The notes under the pieces were generated by a model. The model had not been told where the DNA came from. It saw only the letters and a program-made list of their open reading frames with translations, and made no database searches. DNA of 64,000 nt from Micromonospora pisi (GTDB lineage: Bacteria; Actinomycetota; Actinomycetes; Mycobacteriales; Micromonosporaceae), in contig NZ_RBKT01000001.1 of the NCBI RefSeq assembly GCF_003633685.1, positions 5,270,001-5,334,000 on the forward strand, in the 5' to 3' direction. Within the stretch, counting starts at the first letter, position 1. Every line of letters starts with the position of its first letter. Shown piece by piece: positions 17,371 through 27,611 of this stretch. Both the position numbers and the translations under genes were made by a program.

Positions 17371-18258
17371 ATGGCAATCTGGCTGACCAAGGACTCGAAG
17401 GTCATCGTCCAGGGGATGACCGGCTCCGAAGGCTCCAAGCACACCCGGCGGATGCTCGCCGCGGGCACCAACGTGGTCGGCGGGGTGAACCCGCGTAAGG
17501 CCGGTCAGACCGTCGACTTCGACGGCACCGAGCTGCCCGTCTTCGCCAGCGTCGCGGACGCGATGGCCGGCACCGGCGCCGACACCACGGTCATCTTCGT
17601 ACCGCCGCAGTTCACCAAGGGCGCGGTCGTCGAGGCGATCGACGCGGGCATCGAGCTCGCCGTGGTGATCACCGAGGGCGTACCGGTGCACGACACCGCC
17701 GCTTTCTGGGCGTACAACGTCAGCAAGGGCGAGCGGACCCGGATCATCGGCCCGAACTGCCCCGGCATCGCCTCCCCGGGCGCCTCCAACGCCGGCATCA
17801 TCCCGGCCGACATCACCGGTTCCGGCCGGATCGGCCTGGTCAGCAAGAGCGGCACGCTGACCTACCAGATGATGTACGAGCTGCGCGACATCGGCTTCTC
17901 CACCTGCGTCGGCATCGGCGGTGACCCGGTCATCGGGACCACCCACATCGACGCCCTCGCGGCCTTCCAGGCCGACCCGGACACCGACGCGATCGTGATG
18001 ATCGGCGAGATCGGCGGCGACGCCGAGGAGCGGGCCGCCGAGTTCATCAAGGCCAACGTCACCAAGCCGGTGGTCGGCTACATCGCCGGCTTCACCGCCC
18101 CGCCCGGCAAGACCATGGGGCACGCCGGTGCGATCATCTCCGGCTCGGCCGGCACCGCCGACGCGAAGAAGGCGGCGCTGGAGGCGGTCGGGGTCAAGGT
18201 CGGCAAGACGCCGACCGAGACCGCCCAGCTGATGCGGGAGATCATGTCCGGCAGCTGA
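17371..18258 (+). CDS. sucD: Succinate-CoA ligase, alpha subunit
   Basis: A 295-residue subunit with the CoA-binding Rossmann domain ([17 protein letters not shown]) and the ligase domain. The active-site histidine that becomes phosphorylated lies in [12 protein letters not shown]. The ATG at 17371 follows the sucC stop by one base; the longer reading frame upstream is overlap with sucC. Two terminator hairpins follow. Confidence 0.96.
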   Translation: MAIWLTKDSKVIVQGMTGSEGSKHTRRMLAAGTNVVGGVNPRKAGQTVDFDGTELPVFASVADAMAGTGADTTVIFVPPQFTKGAVVEAIDAGIELAVVITEGVPVHDTAAFWAYNVSKGERTRIIGPNCPGIASPGASNAGIIPADITGSGRIGLVSKSGTLTYQMMYELRDIGFSTCVGIGGDPVIGTTHIDALAAFQADPDTDAIVMIGEIGGDAEERAAEFIKANVTKPVVGYIAGFTAPPGKTMGHAGAIISGSAGTADAKKAALEAVGVKVGKTPTETAQLMREIMSGS

Positions 18259-18267
18259 GCTGACGGA

Positions 18268-18297
18268 GCCGGTACGCGGGACGCGTACCGGCGATTT
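18268..18297 (+). terminator. sucCD terminator
   Basis: GCCGGTACGCG (18268-18278) pairs with CGCGTACCGGC (18282-18292), followed by GATTTT. It starts 10 bases after the sucD stop. Confidence 0.85.
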
Positions 18298-18308
18298 TGA
18301 ACACCACG

Positions 18309-18339
18309 AAGGGGCCGACCGCCATGCGGTCGGCCCCTT
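18309..18339. terminator. Second hairpin between converging genes
   Basis: AAGGGGCCGACCGC pairs with GCGGTCGGCCCCTT around a 3-base loop. It sits between sucD and the converging DUF4190 gene and probably ends transcription from the minus strand. Confidence 0.75.
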
Positions 18340-18356
18340 CGCCGTCCGATGCTGGG

Positions 18357-18614
18357 TCAGCGCCAGCCGGGATAGTTGCCGGTGCCGCGCAGGATCGCGG
18401 TGCCCAGGATGTTGAGCACACTGAGCCCGATCGCGATCCAGCCGAGCACCGGGGAGCTGCCGTAGCGGCGAGCGTCCCGAATGGACAGATAGCCGAAGAT
18501 CACCCCGAGTACGCCGCAGCAGACCAGGCCGACGACGATGCCGAGCACGCCCCAGAGGGTGGTCCGGTCCCGGCCCGCTCTCGCCGGCGGTTGGTACGGA
18601 TACTGGCCCGCCAT
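18357..18614 (-). CDS. Small DUF4190-type membrane protein
   Basis: An 85-residue protein: a short polar N-terminus with a QYPYQPP stretch, then two membrane helices (about residues 22-45 and 58-75) around GYLSIRDARR, the pattern of DUF4190 proteins. ATG 18614 is chosen because GGAGG lies just upstream; a longer frame starts at 18671. Function is unknown for the family. Confidence 0.75.
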   Translation of the reverse strand: MAGQYPYQPPARAGRDRTTLWGVLGIVVGLVCCGVLGVIFGYLSIRDARRYGSSPVLGWIAIGLSVLNILGTAILRGTGNYPGWR

Positions 18615-18798
18615 GCACACCTCCACCAGGGATGGCCCGGAATCCGCCCGGCCGAGGTACGCCGACCGCACGGTCCGACGGGTTGGGCCGACGGTAACCC
18701 CGAGAGCGGGCTGTTTGTAGAGAAATCGCGCAAGTCACCGGAGATAGTCGGTGGTGTCGCCCCCCAGGCCGCCGACCGGCGTGCCAAAGTAGGGCACG

Positions 18799-20214
18799 AT
18801 GCCACCCATCACCCCCGATCAGCCCGACCGTCCGGTTCGGCCGGATCCGGCGGACCGCGCGCCGACGACCGGCCGGACCGACCCGGTCGACGCGGTTCCG
18901 TCTGCCCGCCGAGGCGAACTGGACCGACGCGACGGCACCGAACCGGACCGTACCGGGGACCGGCGACCGGGAGCGGGAACCACCGCCCGGCCGGGCGGCG
19001 CCGCACGCCGTTCCGGCCGCCGCGCCCCGCTGCCGGTGGCCGCCGCCGTGGCGACCACCTGGGCGGCGATCCTGTCCTACCTGCCGGTCGCGGTCGTACT
19101 CGGCTTCGCGCGGCTCACCGAAGACGCCGGCGCGGTCGGCGGGGCGGCCCGCGTCGGGCTCGCCGGCTGGCTGGTCGGACACGGCGTACCGCTCGACACC
19201 GAGGCCGGGACCTTCCACCTGCCGCCGCTCGGGCTCGCCGTGTTCGCCGCCTGGCGGGTGGCCCGTGCGGGCGTACACACCAGCCGGGCGATCGGCGCAC
19301 GCCAGCACGGCACCCCGCGCCAGGCACTCGCCGTCGCCGGCGCGGTCGGCATCGCGTACGGGCTGCTCGGTGTCCTCGCCGCGGTGATCGTCGCCCCCGG
19401 CGGGCAGGACGTGTCACCGGCACGGGCCGGGCTCACCCTCACCGTCTTCGGCACCCTCACCGCGTACGCGGGGGCGTTGCCGGTCACCGGCACGCTCGGC
19501 GCACTCGCCCGGCGTACCCCGGCGGTCTTCCGCGACGGGTTGCGGACCGGGCTGGTGGCCGCGTTGCTCATGCTCGGCGCGGGCGCCGGCGCGGCCGGCC
19601 TCGCGGTGGCCACCGGCGGCGGCGCGGCCTCCGACATGCTGACCGCCTACCGGACCGGGGTCGTCGGCCAGGCCGGCATCACCGCGGTCAGCGCCGGGTA
19701 CGCGCCGAACGCCGCCGTCTGGGCCGCGTCCTACCTGCTCGGGCCGGGCTTCGCGATCGGCACCGGTACGACCGTGAGCACGACCGAGGTGACCGTCGGC
19801 GCGCTGCCGGCGGTGCCGTTGCTGGCCGGACTACCGTCCGGGCCGATCGGCGGGTTTCGTGCGGCGCTGCTCGCGGTGCCGGTGATCGCCGGCCTGGCCG
19901 CTGGCTGGTTGCTCACCCGCCGGTCGCTGCGGCGGGCCGGACTGCCGGCGCCGCCCGCCGCCCTGCCCCGGGGGGCGGGACGGGGCCGGCTGGTGGTGCG
20001 CTGGCCCCCACTGCTCGCCGCGGCCCTGGTCGGTGGACCGGTCGCGGGCGTCGTGCTCGGGGCGGCCGCCTGGGCCTCCGGTGGCTCGCTCGGCGGCGGC
20101 CGGCTCGCCGAGGTGGGGCCGGTCAGCTGGCAGGTCGCGGTCGTCGCCACCGTCGTGGTGGCGGTCGGGGCGACGGTCGGTGCGGCCGTCACCCGCGCCT
20201 TCGCCCGGCCCTGA
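18799..20214 (+). CDS. DUF6350 multi-pass membrane protein
   Basis: A 471-residue protein. The first 80 residues are low-complexity (Pro/Arg/Asp-rich). The rest has about ten hydrophobic helices, for example AAAVATTWAAILSYLPVAVV, and ends in SWQVAVVATVVVAVGATVGAAVT. In actinobacteria a DUF6350 protein (sometimes named cell division protein PerM) commonly sits between sucD and purN, as here; I assign it by this position and its topology. No catalytic motif is visible. The N-terminal start is uncertain because ribosome-site signal is weak (AGGGC). Confidence 0.75.
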   Translation: MPPITPDQPDRPVRPDPADRAPTTGRTDPVDAVPSARRGELDRRDGTEPDRTGDRRPGAGTTARPGGAARRSGRRAPLPVAAAVATTWAAILSYLPVAVVLGFARLTEDAGAVGGAARVGLAGWLVGHGVPLDTEAGTFHLPPLGLAVFAAWRVARAGVHTSRAIGARQHGTPRQALAVAGAVGIAYGLLGVLAAVIVAPGGQDVSPARAGLTLTVFGTLTAYAGALPVTGTLGALARRTPAVFRDGLRTGLVAALLMLGAGAGAAGLAVATGGGAASDMLTAYRTGVVGQAGITAVSAGYAPNAAVWAASYLLGPGFAIGTGTTVSTTEVTVGALPAVPLLAGLPSGPIGGFRAALLAVPVIAGLAAGWLLTRRSLRRAGLPAPPAALPRGAGRGRLVVRWPPLLAAALVGGPVAGVVLGAAAWASGGSLGGGRLAEVGPVSWQVAVVATVVVAVGATVGAAVTRAFARP

Positions 20215-20309
20215 CCACCGGTCGGGCCCGGCAGGCTGCCCGAGCCGGTGACCGGCCCCGAGCCGGCGGATTGGCCCGAGCCGCCGCAGAGCGGGTCTGA
20301 GCTGCCCGA

Positions 20310-20315
20310 TAGGGT
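20310..20315 (+). promoter_or_regulatory. Putative -10 hexamer of purN, leaderless mRNA
   Basis: TAGGGT ends 6 bases before the GTG at 20322, with no separate ribosome site, pointing to a leaderless purN-purH transcript. Confidence 0.55.
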
Positions 20316-20321
20316 GCTGAG

Positions 20322-20942
20322 GTGACTGAGCCCGTGTCGGCCGCCCGAGTCGTCGTCCTCATTTCCGGGTCCGGTAGCAACCTCCAGGCGCTGCTCGACG
20401 CGTCCACCGATCCGGCGTACGGAGTGCAGGTGGTCGCCGTCGGCGCGGACCGTGCCGGCATCGCCGGACTCGACCGCGCCACCGCAGCCGGGGTGCCGGT
20501 CTTCGTCGACCCGCTGAAGGCGTACCCGGATCGCCAGGAGTGGGACCGCGCGCTCGCCGCGCACGTCGCCGAGTACAAGCCCGACCTGGTGGTTTCGGCC
20601 GGCTTCCTGAAACTCGTCGGCCCGCACTTCCTCGCCGCCTTCGGCGACCGCTACCTGAACACGCACAACGCGCTGCTGCCGGCCTTCCCCGGCATCCACG
20701 GCCCGCGCGACGCGCTCGCCTACGGCGTCAAGATCGCCGGGGCCACCCTCTTCTTCGTCGACGCCGGCGTCGACACCGGACCGATCGTCGCCCAGGTGGC
20801 GGTGCCGGTGCTCGACGACGACGACGAGGAAACCCTCACCGAACGCATCAAGGTCGCCGAGCGGCGCCAACTCGTCGAGCAGGTCGGACGGCTGGCGCGC
20901 GAGGGTTGGACGATCACCGGAAGAAAGGTCACGATCCCATGA
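20322..20942 (+). CDS. purN: Phosphoribosylglycinamide formyltransferase
   Basis: A 206-residue enzyme that uses 10-formyltetrahydrofolate to formylate GAR in purine synthesis. Motifs: [14 protein letters not shown] (phosphate binding), [14 protein letters not shown] with the catalytic Asn/His, and DAGVDTGPI with the catalytic Asp. GTG start. The stop overlaps the purH start (ATGA), so the two are translationally coupled. FolD encoded at 29783 makes the folate cofactor precursor. Confidence 0.96.
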   Translation: MTEPVSAARVVVLISGSGSNLQALLDASTDPAYGVQVVAVGADRAGIAGLDRATAAGVPVFVDPLKAYPDRQEWDRALAAHVAEYKPDLVVSAGFLKLVGPHFLAAFGDRYLNTHNALLPAFPGIHGPRDALAYGVKIAGATLFFVDAGVDTGPIVAQVAVPVLDDDDEETLTERIKVAERRQLVEQVGRLAREGWTITGRKVTIP

Positions 20943-22510
20943 GCGCCACCTCCGACGGCCGGCGCGCGCTACGACGCGCGCTGGTCAGCGTGTACGACAA
21001 GACCGGGCTGACCGAACTGGCCCAGGCGCTGCACGCCGCCGGGGTTGAGATCGTGTCGACCGGCAGCACCGCCGCCACCATCGCCTCGGCGGGTGTGCCG
21101 GTTACCCAGGTCGAGGAGCTGACCGGGTTCCCCGAGACCCTGGACGGCCGGGTCAAGACCCTGCACCCGAAGGTGCACGCCGGTCTCCTCGCCGACCTGC
21201 GGTTGGAGCGGCACGCCAGCCAGCTCGACGAACTCGGCATCGCCCCGTTCGACCTGCTGGTGTCGAACCTCTACCCGTTCACCGAGACGGTCGCCTCCGG
21301 CGCGGACTTCGACGCGTGCGTCGAGCAGATCGACATCGGCGGGCCGGCGATGGTCCGGGCCGCCGCCAAGAACCACGCCTCGGTGGCCGTGGTGACCTCG
21401 GTGGACGCGTACCCGTCGATCCTGGCAGCCCTGGCCGACGGTGGTTTCACCCTCGGCGAGCGGCGCGCGCTCGCGGCGCGGGCCTTCGCCGACATCGCCG
21501 AGTACGACGTGGCGGTGGCGCAGTGGTTCGCCCAGGACCTCGCCTCGGAGTCGGAGTGGCCGGACTTCGCCGGGCTCGCCCTGCGGCGCAGCGCCACCCT
21601 GCGGTACGGCGAGAACCCGCACCAGCGGGCCGCCATCTACCTCGACCCGGCCGCGGCCGCGGGGCTGGCGCAGGCCGAGCAGCTGCACGGCAAGGAGATG
21701 TCGTACAACAACTACGTCGACGCGGACGCGGCCTGGCGCGCGGCGAACGACTTCGGCGCGGACGTACCGACCGTGGCGATCATCAAGCACGCCAACCCGT
21801 GCGGCATCGCGAACGGTGCTGACGTGGCCGAGGCGCACCGCAAGGCGCACGCCTGCGACCCGGTCTCGGCTTTCGGCGGCGTGATCGCGGTGAACCAGCC
21901 GGTCTCGGTGGAGTTGGCCAAGCAGATCGCGGACATCTTCACCGAGGTGGTGGTCGCGCCGGCCTTCGCCGACGGTGCGGTCGAGGTGCTCGCCGGCAAG
22001 AAGAACATCCGGCTGCTCCGGGTGCCGGCCTGGCAACCGGCGCCGGTCGAGTGGCGGGCGATCACCGGTGGCGTGCTGGCCCAGTCGGCCGACCGGATCG
22101 ACGCCCCCGGCGACGACGCCGCCGGGTGGAAGCTGGTCGCTGGCGATCCGGCCGGGTCGGAACTCATGCGCGACCTGGTCTTCGCGTGGCGGGCGATCCG
22201 TTCGGTCAAGAGCAACGCGATCCTGCTCGCCGCCGACGGTGCGACCGTCGGGGTCGGCATGGGACAGGTCAACCGGGTGGACTCGGCGCAGCTCGCGGTG
22301 GCTCGGGCGGGTGCGGACCGGGCCCGTGGTTCGGTGGCCGCCTCGGACGCCTTCTTCCCGTTCGCCGATGGTCTGCAGGTGCTGCTCGACGCGGGTGTAC
22401 GCGCGGTGGTGCAGCCGGGTGGCTCGGTACGCGACGAAGAGGTCATCGCCGCCGCTCAGCAGGCTGGTCTGACCATGTACCTCACCGGTACCCGTCACTT
22501 CTTCCACTGA
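20939..22510 (+). CDS. purH: Bifunctional AICAR formyltransferase / IMP cyclohydrolase
   Basis: A 523-residue enzyme for the last two steps to IMP. The N-terminal MGS-like IMP cyclohydrolase domain (about residues 10-200) has [12 protein letters not shown] and [13 protein letters not shown]. The AICAR transformylase domain has GENPHQRAA and IKHANPCG, and ends with TGTRHFFH. The ATG at 20939 overlaps the purN stop; the longer upstream frame is overlap with purN and rejected. Confidence 0.97.
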   Translation: MSATSDGRRALRRALVSVYDKTGLTELAQALHAAGVEIVSTGSTAATIASAGVPVTQVEELTGFPETLDGRVKTLHPKVHAGLLADLRLERHASQLDELGIAPFDLLVSNLYPFTETVASGADFDACVEQIDIGGPAMVRAAAKNHASVAVVTSVDAYPSILAALADGGFTLGERRALAARAFADIAEYDVAVAQWFAQDLASESEWPDFAGLALRRSATLRYGENPHQRAAIYLDPAAAAGLAQAEQLHGKEMSYNNYVDADAAWRAANDFGADVPTVAIIKHANPCGIANGADVAEAHRKAHACDPVSAFGGVIAVNQPVSVELAKQIADIFTEVVVAPAFADGAVEVLAGKKNIRLLRVPAWQPAPVEWRAITGGVLAQSADRIDAPGDDAAGWKLVAGDPAGSELMRDLVFAWRAIRSVKSNAILLAADGATVGVGMGQVNRVDSAQLAVARAGADRARGSVAASDAFFPFADGLQVLLDAGVRAVVQPGGSVRDEEVIAAAQQAGLTMYLTGTRHFFH

Positions 22511-22522
22511 GTTTCCCGCGTG

Positions 22523-22558
22523 ACCGGGGTGGGTGGCCGACCGGCCGCCCACCCCGGT
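22523..22558 (+). terminator. purNH terminator
   Basis: ACCGGGGTGGG pairs with CCCACCCCGGT, with an inner GGCC pairing; it starts 13 bases after the purH stop. Confidence 0.75.
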
Positions 22559-22639
22559 GTCGTTTCGGGCCGGTGGTCCAGGACGTCCCGCCGGGGCGGC
22601 GGTTCGCGGTGCCGCACCTCGGGACGACGTTGATGCCGG

Positions 22640-23227
22640 TTATGCCGGGGCGACCCGGAGCACGAGTTGGGCGGCGTCGCCGCCGGCCCGGCTGGCGTGC
22701 ACGGTCCAGCAGCCGGGGGTCGGGAAGTGCCAGCCGGTGCCCCACTCGTCGCCGGGGCGTTTCCAGTTGCTTCCGCTGTGTCCGGTCGGTCCCCAGATCG
22801 GGGTGACCTCGGCGCCGGCCGGACCGGTGGCCCGCATGGTCAGGTCACCGGTGCCGGTCATCCGCCAGACGATCTTCGTGTCCCTGTCGGCGGTCAACTC
22901 GTCGGTGGTGAGGAAGAGCAACGCCCAGAGGGTTGTGCCAGGACCTCCGCCGGGCACCTCACGCGCCTCGTGATCGGTGCCGGCGGGGTAGTCGGCGCCG
23001 GCGGGGCAGGGGCCGGCTGTCGGCGCCCCAGCGGCCGGCTGACCGCTTCCGGGCCCGGTAGTGGAGTTGGCGCCGGCCCCGCTGGTGCCGGCCCCGCTGG
23101 TGCCGGTCGAGGTGGCCGTGCCGCGCGACTCCGTGTCCGGACCGGGGGAGGGCGTTGTGCCGCATCCGGCCAGCAGACTGCCGCACGCCACCACGGCGCA
23201 GAGGATTGTCGTACGTCTCCAGCTCAT
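22640..23227 (-). CDS. Hypothetical secreted lipoprotein
   Basis: A 195-residue protein with a clear lipoprotein signal (RRTTILCAVVACGS then LLAGC, lipidated Cys22), a Ser/Thr/Gly/Pro linker to about residue 75, and a C-terminal globular part rich in Trp and Gly (GTGWHFPTPGCWTVHASR). A Cys-Trp near the end resembles small beta-sandwich domains of actinobacterial lipoproteins, but I do not recognise a named family. Single gene facing the importer operon at 23334. The ATG at 23227 lacks a strong ribosome site. Confidence 0.75.
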   Translation of the reverse strand: MSWRRTTILCAVVACGSLLAGCGTTPSPGPDTESRGTATSTGTSGAGTSGAGANSTTGPGSGQPAAGAPTAGPCPAGADYPAGTDHEAREVPGGGPGTTLWALLFLTTDELTADRDTKIVWRMTGTGDLTMRATGPAGAEVTPIWGPTGHSGSNWKRPGDEWGTGWHFPTPGCWTVHASRAGGDAAQLVLRVAPA

Positions 23228-23276
23228 GCCAGGCAGAGTCGTAGCCCTGCCGCCGAGTTCCCAGCCTGCGCCGGAT

Positions 23277-23330
23277 GTTAGGAAGGGCCCCTTCCTATAC
23301 AGAAAACGATAAGAAGGGGCCCTTCCTTAC
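23277..23330. repeat. Dispersed palindrome, copy 2 (AAGGAAGGGCCCC family)
   Basis: Inverted repeat with 22-base arms (two mismatches) and a 10-base loop. Its reverse complement matches copy 1 at 8427-8475, including TCTTATCGTTT. It sits directly after the stop of the second OppF-type gene (23334), so it may terminate that operon. Confidence 0.8.
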
Positions 23331-23333
23331 ACC

Positions 23334-24362
23334 TCAGGCGACGACGTGCTTGAGCTCCGCGAAGTGGCAGGCGGAGGGGTGCGGGTCGGCGGGCCGGAGC
23401 ACCAGCTGCGGGTCCTGGGTGGCGCAGATGTCCTGGGCCTTCCAGCAGCGGGTACGGAACCGGCAGCCCGAGGGCGGGTCGGCCGGCGACGGTACGTCAC
23501 CGGTCAGCCGGATGATCTCCCGGTGGGCGCGGGCGGACGGGTCCGGGACCGGTACGGCGGAGAGCAGCGCCTGGGTGTACGGGTGGGTCGGCCGCTCGTA
23601 GATCTCCTCGTTCGTACCGATCTCCACGATCTTGCCGAGATACATCACCGCCACCCGGTCGGCGATGTGCCGAACCACCGACAGATCGTGCGCGATGAAC
23701 ACGTACGAGAGCCCCAACTCGTCCTGGAGCTTCTCCAACAGGTTGATCACCTGCGCCTGGATCGACACGTCCAACGCCGACACCGGCTCGTCACAGACGA
23801 TGATCTCCGGGTTGAGCGCCAACGCCCGGGCGATCCCGATCCGCTGCCGCTGACCGCCGGAGAACTGGTGCGGGTACCGGTTGATGTGCTCGGGGTTGAG
23901 TCCGACGATGTCGAGCAGTTCGCGTACCCGCCGCCCACGGGAGCCCTTCGGCGCGGCCTCCGGGTGGATCTCGAACGGCTCGCCGATGATGTCGCCGACG
24001 GTCATCCGAGGGTTCAGCGAGGTGTACGGGTCCTGCATGACCATCTGCACGTTGCGGCGCAGCCGGCGCAGTTCGGAGCCGGACATCTTGAAGATGTCCT
24101 TCCCCTCCAGCGTCGCCTTGCCGCCGGTCGGGGTCTCCAGCCGCATGAGGAGCCGGGCGAGGGTCGACTTGCCGCAGCCGGACTCGCCCACCACGCCGAG
24201 GGTTTCGCCCCGGCGCAGTTCGAAGCTGACTCCGTCGACCGCCTTCACGGCGCCGATCTGCTTCTTGAAGACCACGCCCTGGGTGATCGGGAAGTGCTTG
24301 ACGACGTTGTCGACCTGCAGGATCGTTTCGCCACGCACCTTGGTTGCGCTAGAGCCGGCCAT
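23334..24362 (-). CDS. Peptide ABC transporter ATP-binding protein, OppF/DppF type (second operon)
   Basis: A 342-residue ATPase with Walker [10 protein letters not shown], signature [24 protein letters not shown], and the C-terminal cysteine pattern ([19 protein letters not shown]). ATG 24362 is chosen because AGGAGG lies 6 bases before it; the frame runs on upstream into the OppD-type gene. It overlaps that gene by 14 bases. Paralogue of 6721-7731, with one 350-base block nearly identical (23539-23888). Confidence 0.93.
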   Translation of the reverse strand: MAGSSATKVRGETILQVDNVVKHFPITQGVVFKKQIGAVKAVDGVSFELRRGETLGVVGESGCGKSTLARLLMRLETPTGGKATLEGKDIFKMSGSELRRLRRNVQMVMQDPYTSLNPRMTVGDIIGEPFEIHPEAAPKGSRGRRVRELLDIVGLNPEHINRYPHQFSGGQRQRIGIARALALNPEIIVCDEPVSALDVSIQAQVINLLEKLQDELGLSYVFIAHDLSVVRHIADRVAVMYLGKIVEIGTNEEIYERPTHPYTQALLSAVPVPDPSARAHREIIRLTGDVPSPADPPSGCRFRTRCWKAQDICATQDPQLVLRPADPHPSACHFAELKHVVA

Positions 24363-25386
24363 CGAGGACCTCCTGGGCAAAGTGACATGCGCTGGTCCGG
24401 CCGTTGCCGAGGTTCCGGTTCTCCGGCACCACGTCGACACAGACCTGCTGGGCGTACGGGCAACGCGGGTGGAAGGGGCAGCCCGAGGGGATGCGCATCA
24501 GGTTCGGTGGCAGGCCCTTGATGGTGGAAAGCTCCTGGCCGCGCTGGTCCAGCCGGGGGATCGACTCCAGCAGACCCTTGGTGTACGGGTGGCCAGGAGA
24601 CGAGTACAGCGAGTGTACGTCGGCGTGCTCGACGATCCGTCCGGCGTACATCACCGCGATCCGGTCCGCGACGTCGGCGACCACACCGAGGTCGTGGGTA
24701 ATCAGGATCATGGCCATGTTGAGTTCCCGGCGGAGGTCGCCGAGGAGGTCCATGATCTGGGCCTGCACGGTGACGTCGAGCGCGGTGGTGGGCTCGTCGG
24801 CGATCAGCACCCGTGGGTTCAGGGCCAGCGCCATCGCGATCATGACGCGCTGCCGCATACCGCCGGAGAACTGGTGCGGGTAGTCGCTCACCCGCTGCTT
24901 CGCGGCCGGGATCTTGACCAGTTCCATCAGCTCGATCGCCCGCTTACGGGCGTCCGACCGGGACATGCCCTCGCGCTGGCGCAGCGTCTCGCCGATCTGC
25001 CAGCCGACCGGGAAGACCGGGTTGAGCGCGGAGAGCGCGTCCTGGAAGATCATCGCGATCTGCTTGCCCCGGACCTGCCGGCGCTGCTCCTCGGGCATCT
25101 TGAGCAGGTCGCTGCCGTCGTACAGGATCTCGCCGGACGGGATGACGGCCGGCGGCATGTCCAGGATGCCCATGATCGCCTGGGCGGTCACCGACTTGCC
25201 GGAGCCGGACTCGCCGAGTACGGCGAGGGTCTCGCCGGCATCCAGGTGGTACGAGACACCGTTGATCACCTTCGCCACGCCGTCCCGGGTGCGGAACTCG
25301 ACGTGCAGGTCCCGTACCTCGAGCAGGTGCGGGCGGTGGCTGCCGGCGGTGGGCGCCGGGCTGGGCTGGGCCGAAAGGTAGCTCAT
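24349..25386 (-). CDS. Peptide ABC transporter ATP-binding protein, OppD/DppD type (second operon)
   Basis: A 345-residue ATPase. Walker A is GESGSGKS (Ser in place of the Cys of the paralogue at 5694), signature [17 protein letters not shown], switch LITHD, and a C-terminal cysteine set near [17 protein letters not shown] 20-residue Ala/Pro/Ser-rich N-tail precedes the domain. It begins 7 bases after the DppC-type stop and overlaps the next gene. Confidence 0.93.
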   Translation of the reverse strand: MSYLSAQPSPAPTAGSHRPHLLEVRDLHVEFRTRDGVAKVINGVSYHLDAGETLAVLGESGSGKSVTAQAIMGILDMPPAVIPSGEILYDGSDLLKMPEEQRRQVRGKQIAMIFQDALSALNPVFPVGWQIGETLRQREGMSRSDARKRAIELMELVKIPAAKQRVSDYPHQFSGGMRQRVMIAMALALNPRVLIADEPTTALDVTVQAQIMDLLGDLRRELNMAMILITHDLGVVADVADRIAVMYAGRIVEHADVHSLYSSPGHPYTKGLLESIPRLDQRGQELSTIKGLPPNLMRIPSGCPFHPRCPYAQQVCVDVVPENRNLGNGRTSACHFAQEVLDGRL

Positions 25387-25393
25387 GATTTGA

Positions 25394-26350
25394 TCACCGC
25401 AGCTTCGGGTCGAAGGCGTCGCGGATGGCGTCGCCGAGCATGATGAACGCGAGCACCGTCAGGGCGAGGAAGGTGGACGGGACGATCAGCGGCGTCGCTG
25501 ATTCCCGCATGTGCACCCGGCCGGCGTCGATGTCCATACCCCACGAGATCGTCGGTTCCTTCAGGCCGATGCCGAGGAACGACAGGGTCGCCTCGGCGGC
25601 GATGAACGAGCCGAGGGCGATGGTCAGCACCACGACCACCGGGGCGAGCGAGTTCGGCAGGATGTGTCGCCACATGATCCGGCCGTTGCCGGCGCCGAGC
25701 ATCCGGGCCGCCGCCACGTAGTCCTGCTGCTTGGCGCTGATCACCGAGGAGCGGATGACGCGTGCGGCGGTGGTCCAGCCGAGGATGGCGAGGACGAAGA
25801 TCAGCGCGCCGATCCGGGCCCACGGGTTGTCGCTGTCGATCCGCTTGAGCAGCACGATCGCGGCGAGCAGCAGCGGCAGCCCGAGCACGATGTCGATGAC
25901 CCGGGAGAGCACCGCGTCGACCCAGCCGCCGAAGTAGCCGGCGAGCATGCCGATGACCACGGCGACGATGCCGGTGAGCAGGGCGGAGAGCGCACCCACC
26001 AGCAGCGAGGCGCGGGCGCCGTACACCGAGCGGGCGTAGATGTCGCAGCCCTGGAAGTTGTAGCCGAAGATCGCGCCGCCGGACGGCCCCTGGTGCTGCC
26101 GCGAGAGCGTGCAGTCGGTCGGGTCGTTCGCGGTGAGCAGGCTCGGGAAGGCCGCCATCAGGGTGACGATGACGACCAGGGTGAGCGATACCCAGAAGAT
26201 CGGGTTGCGCCGCAGGTCCCGCCACGCGTCGCCGGCCAGGCTGCGGGGCTTGTGGGCCGGGTCGACCTTGCCGGGGGCGCCGGGTTCTCCGGCGGGGCCG
26301 GGTCGCGCGGCCGGGTTCTCGGTCGCCGCGACGGTGTTGAAGTCACTCAT
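25394..26350 (-). CDS. Peptide ABC transporter permease, DppC/OppC type (second operon)
   Basis: A 318-residue permease with the same plan as the gene at 4743: cytoplasmic Pro/Ala-rich start, SLAGDAWRDLRRNPIFW entering the first helix, an extracytoplasmic loop with two cysteines, and the ATPase-contact loop near QDYVAAARMLGAG. ATG 26350 has GAGGTG upstream. Part of the minus-strand importer operon. Confidence 0.93.
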   Translation of the reverse strand: MSDFNTVAATENPAARPGPAGEPGAPGKVDPAHKPRSLAGDAWRDLRRNPIFWVSLTLVVIVTLMAAFPSLLTANDPTDCTLSRQHQGPSGGAIFGYNFQGCDIYARSVYGARASLLVGALSALLTGIVAVVIGMLAGYFGGWVDAVLSRVIDIVLGLPLLLAAIVLLKRIDSDNPWARIGALIFVLAILGWTTAARVIRSSVISAKQQDYVAAARMLGAGNGRIMWRHILPNSLAPVVVVLTIALGSFIAAEATLSFLGIGLKEPTISWGMDIDAGRVHMRESATPLIVPSTFLALTVLAFIMLGDAIRDAFDPKLR

Positions 26351-26443
26351 GCCTGCACCTCGCTACACATGTGCGGACCGCGCTGACCGCGCTGACGGAT
26401 CTGTTCGCGTCCACTGCTGACGCTGGGGTCTTCGACTCGTCGC

Positions 26444-27382
26444 TCAGACATACCGGATCCTCGGGTCGAGGACGGCGTAGAGCACGTCCACCACGAGGTT
26501 GCAGATCAGGTAGACCACGACCAGGATGCTGACGATTCCGACCACCAGTGGGCCGTCCTCGGTGCGGATGCCACGGAAGAGGTTGAAGCCGATGCCGGGG
26601 ATGTTGAACACGCCCTCGGTGATGATCGCGCCGCTCATCAGGTTGCCCAGCTCGACGCCGAGGAAGGTCACCACCGGGATGAGCGAGTTCCGCAGCACGT
26701 GCACGCCGACGATGCGCCGTCGCGCCAGGCCCTTCGACTTCGCGGTCCGTACGTAGTCCGAGCGCATGTTCTCGGCGACCGAGGTTCGGGTCAGTCGCAG
26801 CGCGGTGGCCAGGGAGAGCGAGCCGAGCACGATGCCGGGCAGCAGCAGGGCGTAGAAGGACGGCTGCGCCCCTGCGGTCGGCGGGAAGATCGAGAGCTTG
26901 ACGCCGAGGAAGTACTGCGCCAGCGGGGCCAGCACGATGCTCGGGATACCGAGTACCAGCAGCGTGAGCAGCAGGGTCGAGTTGTCGAAGAAGCCGCCGC
27001 GCCGGATGCCGGCGATCACCCCGGCGGTGACGCCGAAGAGGATCGCGACGGCGATGGCGATCAGGGCCAGCTTCAGCGTGACCGGCCAGGCCGTCTCTAT
27101 CATCTTGCCGATCGGGCGCTGCGTCAGGGACTGACCGAGGTCGCCGTGCAGCAGGTTGCCGATGTAGTCGAAGTAGCGGTAGAAGAAGCCGCCGACACCC
27201 TTTTTGTCGAGGTGGAAGGTCTCGGTCAGGTATGCCCGCTGGGCGGGAGTGACCGGCCGCTCGCCGGCAAGTGCCTGGATGGGGTCGCCCTGGCCGGCGA
27301 ACATCAGCGCGTAGACGATCAGCGTGGTCCCGAAGAACGCCAGGACCATCTGAAGCAGGCGCCGCACAATATAGCGGAACAT
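26444..27382 (-). CDS. Peptide ABC transporter permease, DppB/OppB type (second operon)
   Basis: A 312-residue permease, starting MFRYIVRRLLQM like its paralogue at 3815, with six helices and the contact loop RSDYVRTAKSKGLA. A 93-base gap separates it from the DppC-type gene, unlike the overlap in the first operon. The ribosome site is weak. Confidence 0.93.
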   Translation of the reverse strand: MFRYIVRRLLQMVLAFFGTTLIVYALMFAGQGDPIQALAGERPVTPAQRAYLTETFHLDKKGVGGFFYRYFDYIGNLLHGDLGQSLTQRPIGKMIETAWPVTLKLALIAIAVAILFGVTAGVIAGIRRGGFFDNSTLLLTLLVLGIPSIVLAPLAQYFLGVKLSIFPPTAGAQPSFYALLLPGIVLGSLSLATALRLTRTSVAENMRSDYVRTAKSKGLARRRIVGVHVLRNSLIPVVTFLGVELGNLMSGAIITEGVFNIPGIGFNLFRGIRTEDGPLVVGIVSILVVVYLICNLVVDVLYAVLDPRIRYV

Positions 27383-27503
27383 ACCTTAGCTTTCTCTCCG
27401 AATATGGACGAAAGTCGTACGAAGCGGGCTGTTCGTCGTACGAAAGTATCCGGGCCTGGGCCCGGATGGTTCATTCGAGAGGGGGCACTTCGGCGCGCCC
27501 GGC

Positions 27504-27550
27504 GGAGGAAGTCCGGCGTCGGCGTTCTTGGGCGACGCCGGACTTCCTCC
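27504..27550 (-). promoter_or_regulatory. Intra-operon hairpin between SBP and permease genes (second operon)
   Basis: A 17-bp perfect inverted repeat (arms 27504-27520 and 27534-27550, 13-base loop; left arm GGAGGAAGTCCGGCGTC), about 60 bases after the SBP stop. No T-run. Its sequence is unrelated to the hairpin at 3617-3662, but the position in the operon is the same. Confidence 0.7.
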
Positions 27551-27611
27551 ATCCATGGCCCGAGCCAACCGGGGGTTACCGGGGGGCACGAACCAGATTC
27601 GGGGGGTCAGC

